From Pirellulales bacterium (GTDB lineage Bacteria > Planctomycetota > Planctomycetia > Pirellulales > UBA1268), in contig JADHNY010000034.1 of the NCBI GenBank assembly GCA_016779265.1, forward strand, positions 1 through 34,597: DNA of 34,597 bases. Reading direction: 5' to 3'. Below the pieces are notes generated by a model. That model was not told the DNA's origin and did no database searches. It saw nothing but the letters and a program-made list of their open reading frames with translations. Of the stretch, positions 17,743 to 26,917 are shown in pieces (the first letter of the stretch is position 1; the number at the start of each line of letters is the position of its first letter). Position numbers and translations under genes: made by a program.

Positions 17743-18576
17743 ATGTCCGCTTCGGATGCTTCGCTCGACGCAGCGCTCGGTGAGCCGTATGAGCTCACCG
17801 CTGCGCAGCGGGAGCAGTTCCGTGAAGAAGGCTTTATCCACCTGCCGCACGTGTTGAGCCCCGATGCGCTCGTGGCTCTCGAGCCTGCCATCACCGCCGA
17901 CACCATCGCTCACGATGCACACGCAGGCGTCCCGCTGGAAGACCGCGACACCTACGGAAGAGCGTTCATTCAGGTTGGCAACCTCTGGGAGCGTTCACCG
18001 CAGGCACGTCGTCTGACCTTCTCACTGCGGCTCGCTCGGATTGCCTCAGAACTGCTCGATACGCGGGGTGTTCGCCTCTGGCACGACCAGTCGCTCTACA
18101 AAGAACCTTCCGGCGGCTTCACTCCCTGGCACGCTGATCAGCAGTACTGGCCGATGGCATCCGGCCTGTGTGTCACCGCCTGGATTCCCCTGCAGGCAGT
18201 ACCGCTCGAGATGGGACCACTGGCGTTCGCCCGCGGAAGTCACCGCAAACGCATCGGCCGAGACCTCGCCATTTCTGATGAGTCGGAAGCACTCATCCGT
18301 ACCGCCGTCGCAGAACATGGTCTCCGGGAAGTCACCGAACCGTACGCGGCCGGCGATGTGTCATTCCACCTCGGCTGGACACTCCACCGGGCAGGCCCCA
18401 ACACCACTCCAACACCTCGCAAAGTCCACACCGTGATCTACATGGATGTCGACATGCGTCTAGCGAAGCCGAAGAACGCGGCCCAGCAGCTCGACCAGAC
18501 AACCTGGACTCCCTCGACGGCGATTGGCGAGGTGATGAACGATCCACGCAATCCGGTCCTGTATGAGCGAGCCTGA
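17743..18576 (+). CDS. Phytanoyl-CoA dioxygenase (PhyH) family protein
   Basis: The 277-residue protein is an Fe(II)/2-oxoglutarate-dependent oxygenase of the PhyH family. The iron ligands are His130-x-Asp132 in TPWHADQQYW and the distal His215 in GWTLHRAGPN, with an Arg about 11 residues later (TPRK) placed to bind 2-oxoglutarate. The opening LTAAQREQFREEGFIHLPHVL is typical of the family. There is no signal peptide, so it is cytoplasmic, and its substrate is unknown. It starts 8 nt after the ThuA stop, with GGAG inside the end of that gene, which points to translational coupling and a linked role in the cluster. Confidence 0.9.
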   Translation: MSASDASLDAALGEPYELTAAQREQFREEGFIHLPHVLSPDALVALEPAITADTIAHDAHAGVPLEDRDTYGRAFIQVGNLWERSPQARRLTFSLRLARIASELLDTRGVRLWHDQSLYKEPSGGFTPWHADQQYWPMASGLCVTAWIPLQAVPLEMGPLAFARGSHRKRIGRDLAISDESEALIRTAVAEHGLREVTEPYAAGDVSFHLGWTLHRAGPNTTPTPRKVHTVIYMDVDMRLAKPKNAAQQLDQTTWTPSTAIGEVMNDPRNPVLYERA

Positions 18577-18649
18577 ACCGGCTCGCATTGCTCTCCGGCT
18601 GATAAACTCTTCCGGCAAAAGGTTCCACTCACGTTTCCAGGGGGCGTTC

Positions 18650-20011
18650 ATGCTGACACGACTTCTCTTGTGTGTGTTGGTGACCGCAGCGGCGATGACA
18701 CCACGTTTTTCCTTCGCCGCTGAGACCTTCGAACTCACGCTCCGCACACAGCATTGGGATGTTACGGCCGACAGCGGCTATCGTCCCAAGCGGCACTCGG
18801 AAAGCTGGCCTGCCAGCAAAACCGCCCTGATCGTGTGTGATGTGTGGGATGCCCACCACTGCCTCAACGCCGTGAAGCGACTCAATGAGTTTGCTCCACG
18901 ACTCAACGACGTTGTCCAGGAAGCCCGTCGCCGTGGCGCCACCATCATTCACGCACCGAGCGACTGCATGGACGCGTATGCCGATCATCCTGGAAGAAAA
19001 CGAGCCCTCGCGGCTCCCACGGCGGCCAGTCTCCCAGGCGACATCACCTCCTGGTGCTCATCGATTCCAGCCGAAGAGAAGGCTGAATACCCAATCGATC
19101 AGTCTGATGGCGGCGAGGACGACGACCCCGCCGAACATGCTGCCTGGGCCGATGAGCTTGCCGCCCAGGGCCGCAATCCCAAGATGCCGTGGAAGCAGCA
19201 GCTCGCCACCATCGAGATTGATGCCGAACACGACTTCATCACAGATCGTGGCGATGAGGTCTGGAATATCCTTGAGGCTCGCGGCATCGAGCATGTGATC
19301 CTCACCGGCGTGCATGTGAACATGTGCGTGCTCGGCCGTCCGTTTGGCCTCCGCCAGCTCACCCGGCACGGCAAGCATGCGGTGTTGATGCGTGACATGA
19401 CCGACAGCATGTACAACCCCGCTCGCTGGCCTTTTGTCAGTCATGCCGAAGGCACGCGACGTGTGATCGATCATATCGAGCGGCATGTCTGTCCAACGAT
19501 CACCAGCGACCAGCTGCTCGGCGGTGAAGCTTTTGAGTTTTCCACCAGCACGTCGGCTTCCAAGAACACGGCAGACGTGGCAGATCGTGTCGCTGCATGG
19601 ACAACCATCTCTCTGCCATCATCCACACCAGTCCCCTCACCTGCCTGGTATCGCTGCACGCTCTTCCTTCCGAGCGACTGGCAAAACGACTCGGTCCTAC
19701 ACGCGTCACCCCACGTTCAAGCTGCCTGGCTCAATGGCACGCCCCTGCCTGAAAAGCAGCAGGCTTCCTTCACGCTGCCGCCAGCTGCGATCATCGCGAA
19801 CGACGTGAACCTCCTGGTGATCAAACTGGCGTCGGAGACATCTGGCACCGCTCAGACAACGCTCCAGCTCAGGCACGGCCAGACAAGGCTCTCCCTCGCT
19901 GGCCGCTGGCAACAGCTCACAGGCGATGTCGCCGAACCCTGGACAATGCCACTGCCTGCCAAGTTTGGTGGCTCCCCGGAGATTCTCTTTCGCCCGAGCG
20001 ATGCGCCCTGA
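18650..20011 (+). CDS. Secreted isochorismatase-family cysteine hydrolase with C-terminal beta-sandwich
   Basis: The 453-residue protein has a signal peptide (LLLCVLVTAAAM, cleavage near SFAA), then an isochorismatase-fold hydrolase. The catalytic Asp is in VCDVWDAHHC (Asp64) and the Cys in GVHVNMCVLGRP (Cys226), with Lys182 or a nearby Lys as candidate third member. Residues about 345-430 (WYRCTLFLP, AAWLNGTPLP, VNLLVIKLAS) look like a galactose-binding or glycosidase sugar-binding beta-sandwich. Isochorismatase relatives cleave amides or vinyl ethers; the substrate here is unknown. The frame is open from 18563, but AGGGGGC before the ATG at 18650 and the signal peptide decide the start. It lies 73 nt after PhyH. 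Confidence 0.85.
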   Translation: MLTRLLLCVLVTAAAMTPRFSFAAETFELTLRTQHWDVTADSGYRPKRHSESWPASKTALIVCDVWDAHHCLNAVKRLNEFAPRLNDVVQEARRRGATIIHAPSDCMDAYADHPGRKRALAAPTAASLPGDITSWCSSIPAEEKAEYPIDQSDGGEDDDPAEHAAWADELAAQGRNPKMPWKQQLATIEIDAEHDFITDRGDEVWNILEARGIEHVILTGVHVNMCVLGRPFGLRQLTRHGKHAVLMRDMTDSMYNPARWPFVSHAEGTRRVIDHIERHVCPTITSDQLLGGEAFEFSTSTSASKNTADVADRVAAWTTISLPSSTPVPSPAWYRCTLFLPSDWQNDSVLHASPHVQAAWLNGTPLPEKQQASFTLPPAAIIANDVNLLVIKLASETSGTAQTTLQLRHGQTRLSLAGRWQQLTGDVAEPWTMPLPAKFGGSPEILFRPSDAP

Positions 20012-20039
20012 TTCTCGCGAGAGGTCTCAACCGTCTCCC

Positions 20040-20900
20040 ATGAAGCCCCGTCACATCCTCACCCTCACCGTTCCCGATGCTGCCGGGATTGTGCATGCGG
20101 TCTCCTGCGGTCTGCTTGATATTGGCGGCAACATCCTTGAGAGCGCCCAGTTTGGGGATCCCTGCTCGCAGCTGTTCTGCCTGCGGACGGTTGTGGAGAC
20201 GGCTGTTGAAGACTCTGAGGATGTAGCAGTTGCCGTGCAGACAAAACTTGCCGCTGCCGGCCACACCGAACAGGTGCGGCTGAAGGTCCGGCGGACAGAC
20301 GCGCAGCCTCGCATCTTGATCATGGTCTCTAAGTTCGACCACTGCCTGGTCGACCTGCTCTACCGCTGGAAGCACGGGCTCTTGCCAGTGGAGATTCCGG
20401 CAATCGTCTCGAACCATCCCGACGCAGAGCCGATTGCCGAGCGACACGGAATCCCGTTTCACTACCTCCCGATCACGCCAGCGACAAAGCCTCGCCAGGA
20501 AGCGGCTCTCCTCCAGATCGTGCAAGATGAAAAGATCGATCTGGTCGTCCTCGCTCGCTACATGCAGGTACTCTCAAACGACCTCTGTCAGAAACTCGAG
20601 GGGCGGGCGATCAACATCCACCACTCCTTCCTGCCAGGATTTAAGGGAGCGAAGCCCTACCACCAGGCTGCGGCCCGCGGTGTGAAGCTCATCGGCGCCA
20701 CCGCACACTTTGTGACACCCGACCTCGATGAAGGCCCAATCATCGAACAGGACGTGACCCGGGTAACCCATGCCCACACCGTGGAACGGATCATCGCCAA
20801 GGGCCAAGACACCGAACGGCTGGTGCTTGCTCGTGCCGTTCGCCTGTGGGCGGAAGACCGAGTGCTGATGATCTGCGATCGCACGGTGGTCTTCACCTGA
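20040..20900 (+). CDS. purU: Formyltetrahydrofolate deformylase
   Basis: PurU hydrolyses 10-formyltetrahydrofolate to tetrahydrofolate and formate, balancing the one-carbon pool and supplying formate for purine synthesis. The 286-residue product has an N-terminal ACT domain (ILTLTVPDAAGIVHAVS, 1-85) and a formyltransferase-fold domain. The catalytic residues are Asn192 and His194 in INIHHSFLPGF and the Asp in LDEGPIIEQD (Asp230). Length equals the family norm of about 280-290. The ATG at 20040 starts at the family N-terminus; an in-frame ATG at 20001 overlaps the previous gene and would add 13 residues. It lies 28 nt after the cysteine hydrolase gene but looks like a housekeeping gene. Confidence 0.95.
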   Translation: MKPRHILTLTVPDAAGIVHAVSCGLLDIGGNILESAQFGDPCSQLFCLRTVVETAVEDSEDVAVAVQTKLAAAGHTEQVRLKVRRTDAQPRILIMVSKFDHCLVDLLYRWKHGLLPVEIPAIVSNHPDAEPIAERHGIPFHYLPITPATKPRQEAALLQIVQDEKIDLVVLARYMQVLSNDLCQKLEGRAINIHHSFLPGFKGAKPYHQAAARGVKLIGATAHFVTPDLDEGPIIEQDVTRVTHAHTVERIIAKGQDTERLVLARAVRLWAEDRVLMICDRTVVFT

Positions 20901-20916
20901 AGCTGCCGCGGCCGAT

Positions 20917-22443
20917 CTAGGCCTGCACCAGATCGTGCATCACGTGGCCATCGATATCGGTGAGGCGGAAATCACGCCCCTGATACCGGAAGGTCAGCCG
21001 CCGATGGTCGATCCCAAGCTGATGCAGAATCGTCGCGTTGAGATCGTGGATATGCATGGAGCCTGGCGTCCACGTCTCCTTGGTCGGCTGAGGGAAGATC
21101 GGCTGGCCATGCTCATCAGCGATGTTGTAACCGTAGTCATCCGTTCGACCGTAGGTGATTCCAGGCTTCACACCACCCCCGGCCATCCAGACCGTAAAGC
21201 AGCGTGGATGGTGGTCACGGCCATACTGCTCGCGGGTCAGGCCACCCTGGCAGTAGACCGTACGTCCAAACTCACCACCCCAGACAACCAGAGTGTCATC
21301 GAGCAGGCCGCGGCGACGCAGGTCACGAATCAGGGCCGCCGACCCTTGATCGATATCACGACACTGCGACTCATGTTCTCCCGGCAGGTTGTTGTGGGCG
21401 TCCCAGCCCCGATGGAAGATCTGGATATTGCGAACGCCACGCTCCACCAGCCGTCGAGCCTGCAGGCAGCAGGCCGCAAACGTCCCTGGCGTCTGCACAT
21501 CGTCACCGTAGAGTGTCAGCGTCTCTGCCGTTTCCTCTGAGATGTCAACGAGTTCTGGAATCGACGCCTGCATGCGAAAAGCCATCTCATGCTGCTCGAT
21601 CCGCGAGAGCACGCCAGGATCACCAAACGCGTCCCGATGCTGTTCGTTGAGGGCCTTGAGCAGGTCAAGCTGGGCTCGGCGATCGCGACGGCTCACCCCC
21701 GGAGGGTTCGCCAGATACAGCACGGGATCCCCCTGACTTCGCATCAGGATCCCCTGATGCTCCGATGGCAGGAAGCCCGGCCCCCAAAGCCTGTTAAAGA
21801 GGCTCTGCTCTGGGTAGCTCGTCTTGGCATGCATCACCACATAGTGCGGCAGGTTTTCATTCATGCTGCCAAGGCCATAACTCAGCCAGGCCCCTAGGCT
21901 TGGCCGTCCCGGCACCTGACTGCCTGTCTGGATGTAGGTGATCGCAGGGTCGTGATTGATCGCCTCGGTGAAGGCGGTGTGCACCACGCAGAGTTCCTTC
22001 GCAACGCTGGCCGTATGGGGCAGCAGCTCGCTCACCCACACCCCATCCGCGTTGTTGTCATGCTTCGTAAAGCGGTACTTACTCGCAGCGAGTGGCAGAC
22101 CACTCTTCTGATTTGCCGTCATGCCCGTGATCCGCTGGCCGTCACGAACGTGGTCGGGAAGCTGCTCGCCAAACTGCTTTTCGAGCAGCGGCTTGTAGTC
22201 CCACATGTCGAGCTGACTGGGGCCACCGCTCATGAAGAGGTAGATCACATGCTTCGCTTTGGCAGCATGATGCAGACCGGCGTTCATCGCACCACCGGTG
22301 GCTGCTGCAGGCTCACTCGCCACAGCCCCATCTCGAGCAAGCAGCTCCGCCAGCGACGCCGTTCCCAGCCCCAACGCCGAGCGACCGAAGAAATGCCTGC
22401 GTGTCAACGTGGCCGCAAACTCGTGTTCCGCTCGATCCCTCAT
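20917..22443 (-). CDS. Tat-exported DUF1501 protein
   Basis: The 508-residue protein starts with a twin-arginine signal ([14 protein letters not shown]) and is a full-length DUF1501 member, an alkaline phosphatase/sulfatase-like fold. It shows [42 protein letters not shown] and [17 protein letters not shown], each with conserved acidic and His residues that could bind metal. The biochemical role of DUF1501 is not established. In planctomycetes it is usually encoded next to a DUF1549/DUF1553 protein, as here: it lies 131 nt downstream of one on the same strand. AGAGGGG about 10 nt upstream supports the ATG at 22443. It converges on purU with only 16 nt between the stops. Confidence 0.92.
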   Translation of the reverse strand: MRDRAEHEFAATLTRRHFFGRSALGLGTASLAELLARDGAVASEPAAATGGAMNAGLHHAAKAKHVIYLFMSGGPSQLDMWDYKPLLEKQFGEQLPDHVRDGQRITGMTANQKSGLPLAASKYRFTKHDNNADGVWVSELLPHTASVAKELCVVHTAFTEAINHDPAITYIQTGSQVPGRPSLGAWLSYGLGSMNENLPHYVVMHAKTSYPEQSLFNRLWGPGFLPSEHQGILMRSQGDPVLYLANPPGVSRRDRRAQLDLLKALNEQHRDAFGDPGVLSRIEQHEMAFRMQASIPELVDISEETAETLTLYGDDVQTPGTFAACCLQARRLVERGVRNIQIFHRGWDAHNNLPGEHESQCRDIDQGSAALIRDLRRRGLLDDTLVVWGGEFGRTVYCQGGLTREQYGRDHHPRCFTVWMAGGGVKPGITYGRTDDYGYNIADEHGQPIFPQPTKETWTPGSMHIHDLNATILHQLGIDHRRLTFRYQGRDFRLTDIDGHVMHDLVQA

Positions 22444-22574
22444 TCAGTCAACCCCTCTGAGCCCTTGAGTCTCTTTCTTCGTCGCCATCTGTTTGAATGC
22501 TGCCACCGTGCATGCTGCCAACCGTCGAGCGGCCCAAAGAGATCTATGCCGCCTTCATCGTGAGCGTATGTTCC

Positions 22575-25100
22575 TTAGTACTGCATCGTGGCTGCATCAC
22601 TGGCGAGGACTGCCACGACAAGCTGCGTCCAGGCAGCGACCTCTGCTGCCGGGAGGCTCGGATCGCGAGACGCTTCTCCAACCGCCAGCAGCGTCTCGGC
22701 TTCAGGCGACTCGTTGCCATACCGATCCCGCATCGCATCGAGCAGCTGCAGACAGGCCTCGCGTTCCAGGTCACGTGGTGTTCGGCAGGCGAGCATCGTG
22801 AACATGCTAGCGAGCCTCGCATCATCGTTGTCATTCTCTCGCACCAGCCGCTCTGCAAGCTCCCTTGCCATCTCGATTCGCTGGGTCTCATTGAACAGCC
22901 CCAGAGACTGAAGCGGTGTGCTGGTCCGTGAGCGTCGCACGCAGGCCGACTCACGGTCTGGTGCATCAAACAGCGTCATCATTGGATGCGGGCTCGTCCG
23001 CTTCCAGTAGACATAGAGACTGCGGCGGTAGAGCCGCTCTCCGGTATCGGCAACATATTGCTTGGTGTTGCTTGCCGGATGAGCCATCGCTGACCACATG
23101 CCAGAAGGCTGGTAGGGCTTCACGCCTTCCCCGCCCATGGTGGGATCGAGGAGCCCGCTGCTCCACAGTCCGAGGTCGCGAAGCACCTCAGCATCGAGCC
23201 GATATCGAGGCCCTCGGCCCACGAGCAGGTTTTCTGGATCCTCGAGATCGGCTCTGGCAGCCGACACCTGCCGAAACGCACGGCTCGTCATCATCATTCG
23301 CAGCATGTGCTGCATGTCCCAGCCGCTCTCGCGGAGTTCTACGGCGAGCCAATCAAGCAGCTCAGGGTGGGTCGGCCGCTGCCCCTGCACGCCGAAATCC
23401 TCCGGTGTACGTACGAGCCCAACCCCAAACACCTGCTGCCAGAGCCGATTTGCGAGCACACGCGTCACCAGCGGCTGGTCAGCAGACACCAACCATGCTG
23501 CCAAGCCGAGTCTGTTCCGAGCAGCCCCTTTAGGGAGCTCACCGAGCACCGCGGGCACACCCGGCTGCAGCGGCTCACCCCTCGCCTGATCGTATTCCCC
23601 TCGATACAGCACACGGGTCTCACGTGGCTTCGCCAGATCTTCAGCGACAAGCGTGGTTGTAAACGACGCCTCAGCAGCTTCGCGACGCGAGAGAAGGTCA
23701 CGAGCTTCGTCTGCGAGCTGCTGCGGGGCAAAAGGCCCAGTCGGCCGAGCAGCAACCGCCAGCACATCGAGGTCACCGAGGCTCTGCCATCGGCCTGCGT
23801 CCTCCCCAGCAAGCAGCACGACTCCGGCCTCAACGAACGTGCGGACTGCGGAAGCAAGCCGGGCCGTCTCCTGCTCCAGCTGCTGCCAGGCCTGCCAGTT
23901 GGCTTGATCATTCGGTACACGCACCGTCGGCCCAAACGCATAGGCGTTGCGATCCATCGGTGGCTCGGCCGTGCTGTTGAAGAAGGCGAGCAGTTCGTAG
24001 TACTCCGTCTGTGTGATAGGGTCATACTTGTGGGTGTGGCAGCGGGCGCAGGTCAGCGTCATGCCCAACAGCACAGTGCCGAGTGTTTCGGTGCGATCAA
24101 AGCTGTTCTTCGCCTGAAACTCTTCAGGAATCGCCCCGCCTTCGCTGGTCGTCGGGTTGAGCCGCACAAAGCCCGTTGCCATCCGCTGCTCAAGCGTCGG
24201 CTCTGGGAGGAGGTCGCCCGCAAGCTGCCAGGTGAGAAAATCATCAAGTGGCAGGTTGTTGTTGAACGCACGCACCACCCAGTCGCGATAGGGATAGATG
24301 CCTCGCCGGTTATCGAGGTGCAGGCCGTGGGTGTCGCCGTAACGCACCGAGTCGAGCCAGAAACGCGCCATATGTTCGCCGTAGCGAGGGCTGCTCATCA
24401 GCAGGTCGAGATACCGCTCGTAGGCATCGGGAGCGTCATCAGCGAGAAAGGCGGCAAGCTGCTCTGGCTCAGGTGGGAGCCCGGTCAGCGTGAGCGCCGC
24501 TCGTCTGGCAAGGGTGCGACGATCCGCTTCAGCTGCAAAACCAACGCCCCGCTCTGCCAGCCCACGAGCGATTGCCTGGTCGATGACAGCCGCCCCATCA
24601 TCCTCGACCTCGGCAAGTGTCCCACGACTCGGCGGTACATACGCCCAGTGCTGCTCGTAGCCACCCCCCTGCTCCACCCAGGCTCGCAATACCTGCTTCT
24701 GTTCATCGCTCAGCTGCTTCTCAAAGTCGGCCGGCGGCATCGGATCATCGGCCGAGTCGATGCGGAGGAGTAGCTGGCTGGCCTCTGGATCCGCCGGATC
24801 GATTGCGCGGTAGCCACCCAGGTCGACTGTTGCCGCCTCAAAGGAATCGAGCCGCAGGCTCGCTTCCTCGTGGGCGTCTGGGCCGTGGCAGGCGAAACAG
24901 GTGTTCGAAAGAATCGGCAGCACATCACGATCGAAACTGATCTCTGCAGCCGTTGTCCACGGACCAACCGCCAAGGCCGTCACCGCAACCGCGATCACGC
25001 CGCCACGAGCACTCATTCTTCGAATGGCTCCTGTTACCGCCCTTCCCCGTGCCATCAACGCGTGGTCCGCCGCTGGCTCAGCCTGCCTCTGCAACTGCAT
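22575..25100 (-). CDS. DUF1549/DUF1553 protein with cytochrome c-type haem motifs (planctomycete PSCyt/PSD1)
   Basis: The 841-residue exported protein has a hydrophobic N-terminus (about 33-52), then three domains: PSCyt1 with CFACHG (Cys68, Cys71, His72) and [17 protein letters not shown]1549/PSCyt2 (about 170-370) with [23 protein letters not shown] and a second Cxx[14 protein letters not shown] (Cys351-His355); and DUF1553/PSD1 (about 500-780) with [28 protein letters not shown]-type and [11 protein letters not shown] motifs. Two haem c sites suggest an electron-transfer role, but function is unproven; links to sulfated polysaccharide use have been proposed. The ATG at 25100 is preceded by AAAGGGGA, whereas the frame's upstream extension to 25397 is Arg/Ser-rich and overlaps tdk. 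It is followed by the DUF1501 gene, its usual partner. Confidence 0.92.
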   Translation of the reverse strand: MQLQRQAEPAADHALMARGRAVTGAIRRMSARGGVIAVAVTALAVGPWTTAAEISFDRDVLPILSNTCFACHGPDAHEEASLRLDSFEAATVDLGGYRAIDPADPEASQLLLRIDSADDPMPPADFEKQLSDEQKQVLRAWVEQGGGYEQHWAYVPPSRGTLAEVEDDGAAVIDQAIARGLAERGVGFAAEADRRTLARRAALTLTGLPPEPEQLAAFLADDAPDAYERYLDLLMSSPRYGEHMARFWLDSVRYGDTHGLHLDNRRGIYPYRDWVVRAFNNNLPLDDFLTWQLAGDLLPEPTLEQRMATGFVRLNPTTSEGGAIPEEFQAKNSFDRTETLGTVLLGMTLTCARCHTHKYDPITQTEYYELLAFFNSTAEPPMDRNAYAFGPTVRVPNDQANWQAWQQLEQETARLASAVRTFVEAGVVLLAGEDAGRWQSLGDLDVLAVAARPTGPFAPQQLADEARDLLSRREAAEASFTTTLVAEDLAKPRETRVLYRGEYDQARGEPLQPGVPAVLGELPKGAARNRLGLAAWLVSADQPLVTRVLANRLWQQVFGVGLVRTPEDFGVQGQRPTHPELLDWLAVELRESGWDMQHMLRMMMTSRAFRQVSAARADLEDPENLLVGRGPRYRLDAEVLRDLGLWSSGLLDPTMGGEGVKPYQPSGMWSAMAHPASNTKQYVADTGERLYRRSLYVYWKRTSPHPMMTLFDAPDRESACVRRSRTSTPLQSLGLFNETQRIEMARELAERLVRENDNDDARLASMFTMLACRTPRDLEREACLQLLDAMRDRYGNESPEAETLLAVGEASRDPSLPAAEVAAWTQLVVAVLASDAATMQY

Positions 25101-25243
25101 GCTCGAATCCCCTTTCAGTAAAAATCGTACCCCCAGGCAGTTCTCCGAGGCCATCGATTTCGCCACAATCAGCCCGTGTCCCCGAGATTCTTGTCGGTTC
25201 CTCTCCTTTTTCGCTCTCAAACTTTCTCTCGCAACGGCCTGGC

Positions 25244-25831
25244 ATGGCGCAGCTCTACTTCTATTACTCGGCGATGAACGCGGGAAAGAGCACCACGCTC
25301 CTGCAGTCGGCCCACAACTACCGGGAACGGGGCATGCGGCCGCTGCTCTACACGCCGGCCGTCGATGACCGCTCTGGCACCCGCCAGATTGCCTCACGGA
25401 TCGGCATCTCAGCCGAGGCGACCTGCTTCGACCGCCACTACAACTTCCACACCGCGCTCGCAGAGCTGCAGCAGGCTGAGCCCGTCCACTGCGTGCTCAT
25501 CGATGAAGCCCAGTTTCTCACCGCCAAGCAGGTGCTTCAGCTGACGCTCGTCTGCGACAGACTTTCAATCCCCGTGCTCTGCTACGGCATCCGCACCGAC
25601 TTCCGCGGCGAGCCCTTCGAGGGCAGCACCTACCTCCTCGCCTGGGCTGACAACCTCGTGGAAATCAAAACCATCTGCCGCAGCGGCAAGAAGGCCACGA
25701 TGAATGCCCGCCTCGACGCGAGCGGCCAACGCATCACCGAGGGGGCGCAGATCGACATCGGCCACCACTATGAAGCGATGAGCCGAAAAGAGTTTCGGCT
25801 CGACGACGTCTCACCGGTGAACCGCCATTGA
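25244..25831 (+). CDS. tdk: Thymidine kinase (type II)
   Basis: This enzyme phosphorylates thymidine with ATP in the salvage pathway. The 195-residue protein opens with the E. coli-type sequence [17 protein letters not shown], whose Walker A spans 9-16. The catalytic Glu88 lies in LIDEAQFL, and [14 protein letters not shown] forms the substrate region. Length matches the family. The C-terminal zinc site looks degenerate: one expected Cys is Ser147 ([10 protein letters not shown]) and the later Cys-x-x-His-type pair reads SRKE (180-183). The ATG at 25244 is set by homology; the frame is open further upstream, but that part lies in the intergenic region and the opposite gene. It is divergent from the DUF1549/DUF1553 gene. 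Confidence 0.95.
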   Translation: MAQLYFYYSAMNAGKSTTLLQSAHNYRERGMRPLLYTPAVDDRSGTRQIASRIGISAEATCFDRHYNFHTALAELQQAEPVHCVLIDEAQFLTAKQVLQLTLVCDRLSIPVLCYGIRTDFRGEPFEGSTYLLAWADNLVEIKTICRSGKKATMNARLDASGQRITEGAQIDIGHHYEAMSRKEFRLDDVSPVNRH

Positions 25832-25931
25832 CCACCCGGTACCATTTATTTGGTTGTCATGTCCACTGCTGGATTTCACACTCTCTGTCACCGACTGACA
25901 AACCTCGCTCCGCATGATCTCAAGGTGTTTT

Positions 25932-26903
25932 ATGAACCGACGACACGCGACTCTCTCGATCGCTCTTGTGATCAGTCTCTTCCAAGGCATCCCATCACCG
26001 GAAGCCCACGCGGCCGCAGATGAAACAACGGTCACCGAGGTCGCCCCCGGCGTGTTCTTTCGCAAGGCCCAGACGGAGCCGGTCTTCACCGGCTGCAACC
26101 AGGGCTTCGTCGTGTTTCGAGATTTCGTGCTGGTGATCGACGCCAACTTTCCTGGCCAGGTCGACGAGGTGATTGCGGCCATTCGTGAAAAGACCGACAA
26201 GCCGATCAGGTTTGTCTTCGACACCCACTATCACGGTGACCATGCTGACGGCAACGTGCAGTACACGAAGCTCGGAGCATCGATTGTGGCACATGAGCGG
26301 AGTCAGCCACTGTTTGAATCGAAAGGTGCCGACGGCTTTGAAGGTGCCAAGAAAACACGGGCCGCAGAATATGGTGGCCTCTCCTATGAAATGCCGTCGG
26401 TCTACTTCTCGCACAAGCTCATCTTCGACGACGGTGAACAGCGGGTGGAGCTGATCTTCTTTGGCCACGCCCACACGGCCGGTGATGCCGTCGCCTGGCT
26501 TCCCAAGCACAAGATCCTGTTTTCAGGGGATGCCTGCGTAAACGGGGCTTTTAACTACACCGGTGATGCCGACACGGCGAGTTGGATATCGGTGCTGACA
26601 GCCATGGAAGACCTCGGTGTGACCACAATCTGCCCTGGCCATGGTGAACTCGGTGGCCCCGAGGTGATCGCCAAGCAGAAGCGGTGGTTCCGTGAACTTC
26701 GCAGCCAGGTCAAGGCGGGCATCGATCGGGGTGACTCTCTTGAGAAGATCAAAGAAACGATCGAGATTCCCTTCTACAAGGAGTGGACTGGCGAGGAGGC
26801 CCGGTCGCGGACTGAAAACATCGAGCATGTCTTCAAGGAGCTCTCCTCGCCCGGCAAATCAGCGAGCCAACGGCGGCCGCATCGCCACCCGCATCCCTCC
26901 TGA
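25932..26903 (+). CDS. Secreted metallo-beta-lactamase-fold hydrolase
   Basis: The 323-residue protein has a signal peptide (LSIALVISLFQGI, cleavage near AHAA) and an MBL fold. Metal ligands are visible: THYHGDHADG (His99, His101, Asp103, His104), the His in FFGHAHTAGD, the Asp in FSGDACVNG and the final His in CPGHGE. This is the layout of the quinoprotein relay/MBL-fold group with periplasmic members; the substrate is not predictable. AAGG 6-7 nt upstream favours the ATG at 25932 over the one at 25914. The last dozen residues are His/Arg/Pro-rich (RRPHRHPHP). It ends 14 nt from the convergent asparagine-synthetase homologue. Confidence 0.9.
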   Translation: MNRRHATLSIALVISLFQGIPSPEAHAAADETTVTEVAPGVFFRKAQTEPVFTGCNQGFVVFRDFVLVIDANFPGQVDEVIAAIREKTDKPIRFVFDTHYHGDHADGNVQYTKLGASIVAHERSQPLFESKGADGFEGAKKTRAAEYGGLSYEMPSVYFSHKLIFDDGEQRVELIFFGHAHTAGDAVAWLPKHKILFSGDACVNGAFNYTGDADTASWISVLTAMEDLGVTTICPGHGELGGPEVIAKQKRWFRELRSQVKAGIDRGDSLEKIKETIEIPFYKEWTGEEARSRTENIEHVFKELSSPGKSASQRRPHRHPHPS

Positions 26904-26917
26904 GTGATGCCACCGGC

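Noticed and set aside
23307-24773. 488-codon open frame antisense to the DUF1549/DUF1553 gene
   Set aside because: It lies wholly opposite a gene with clear domains and haem motifs, and its translation shows no recognisable domain.
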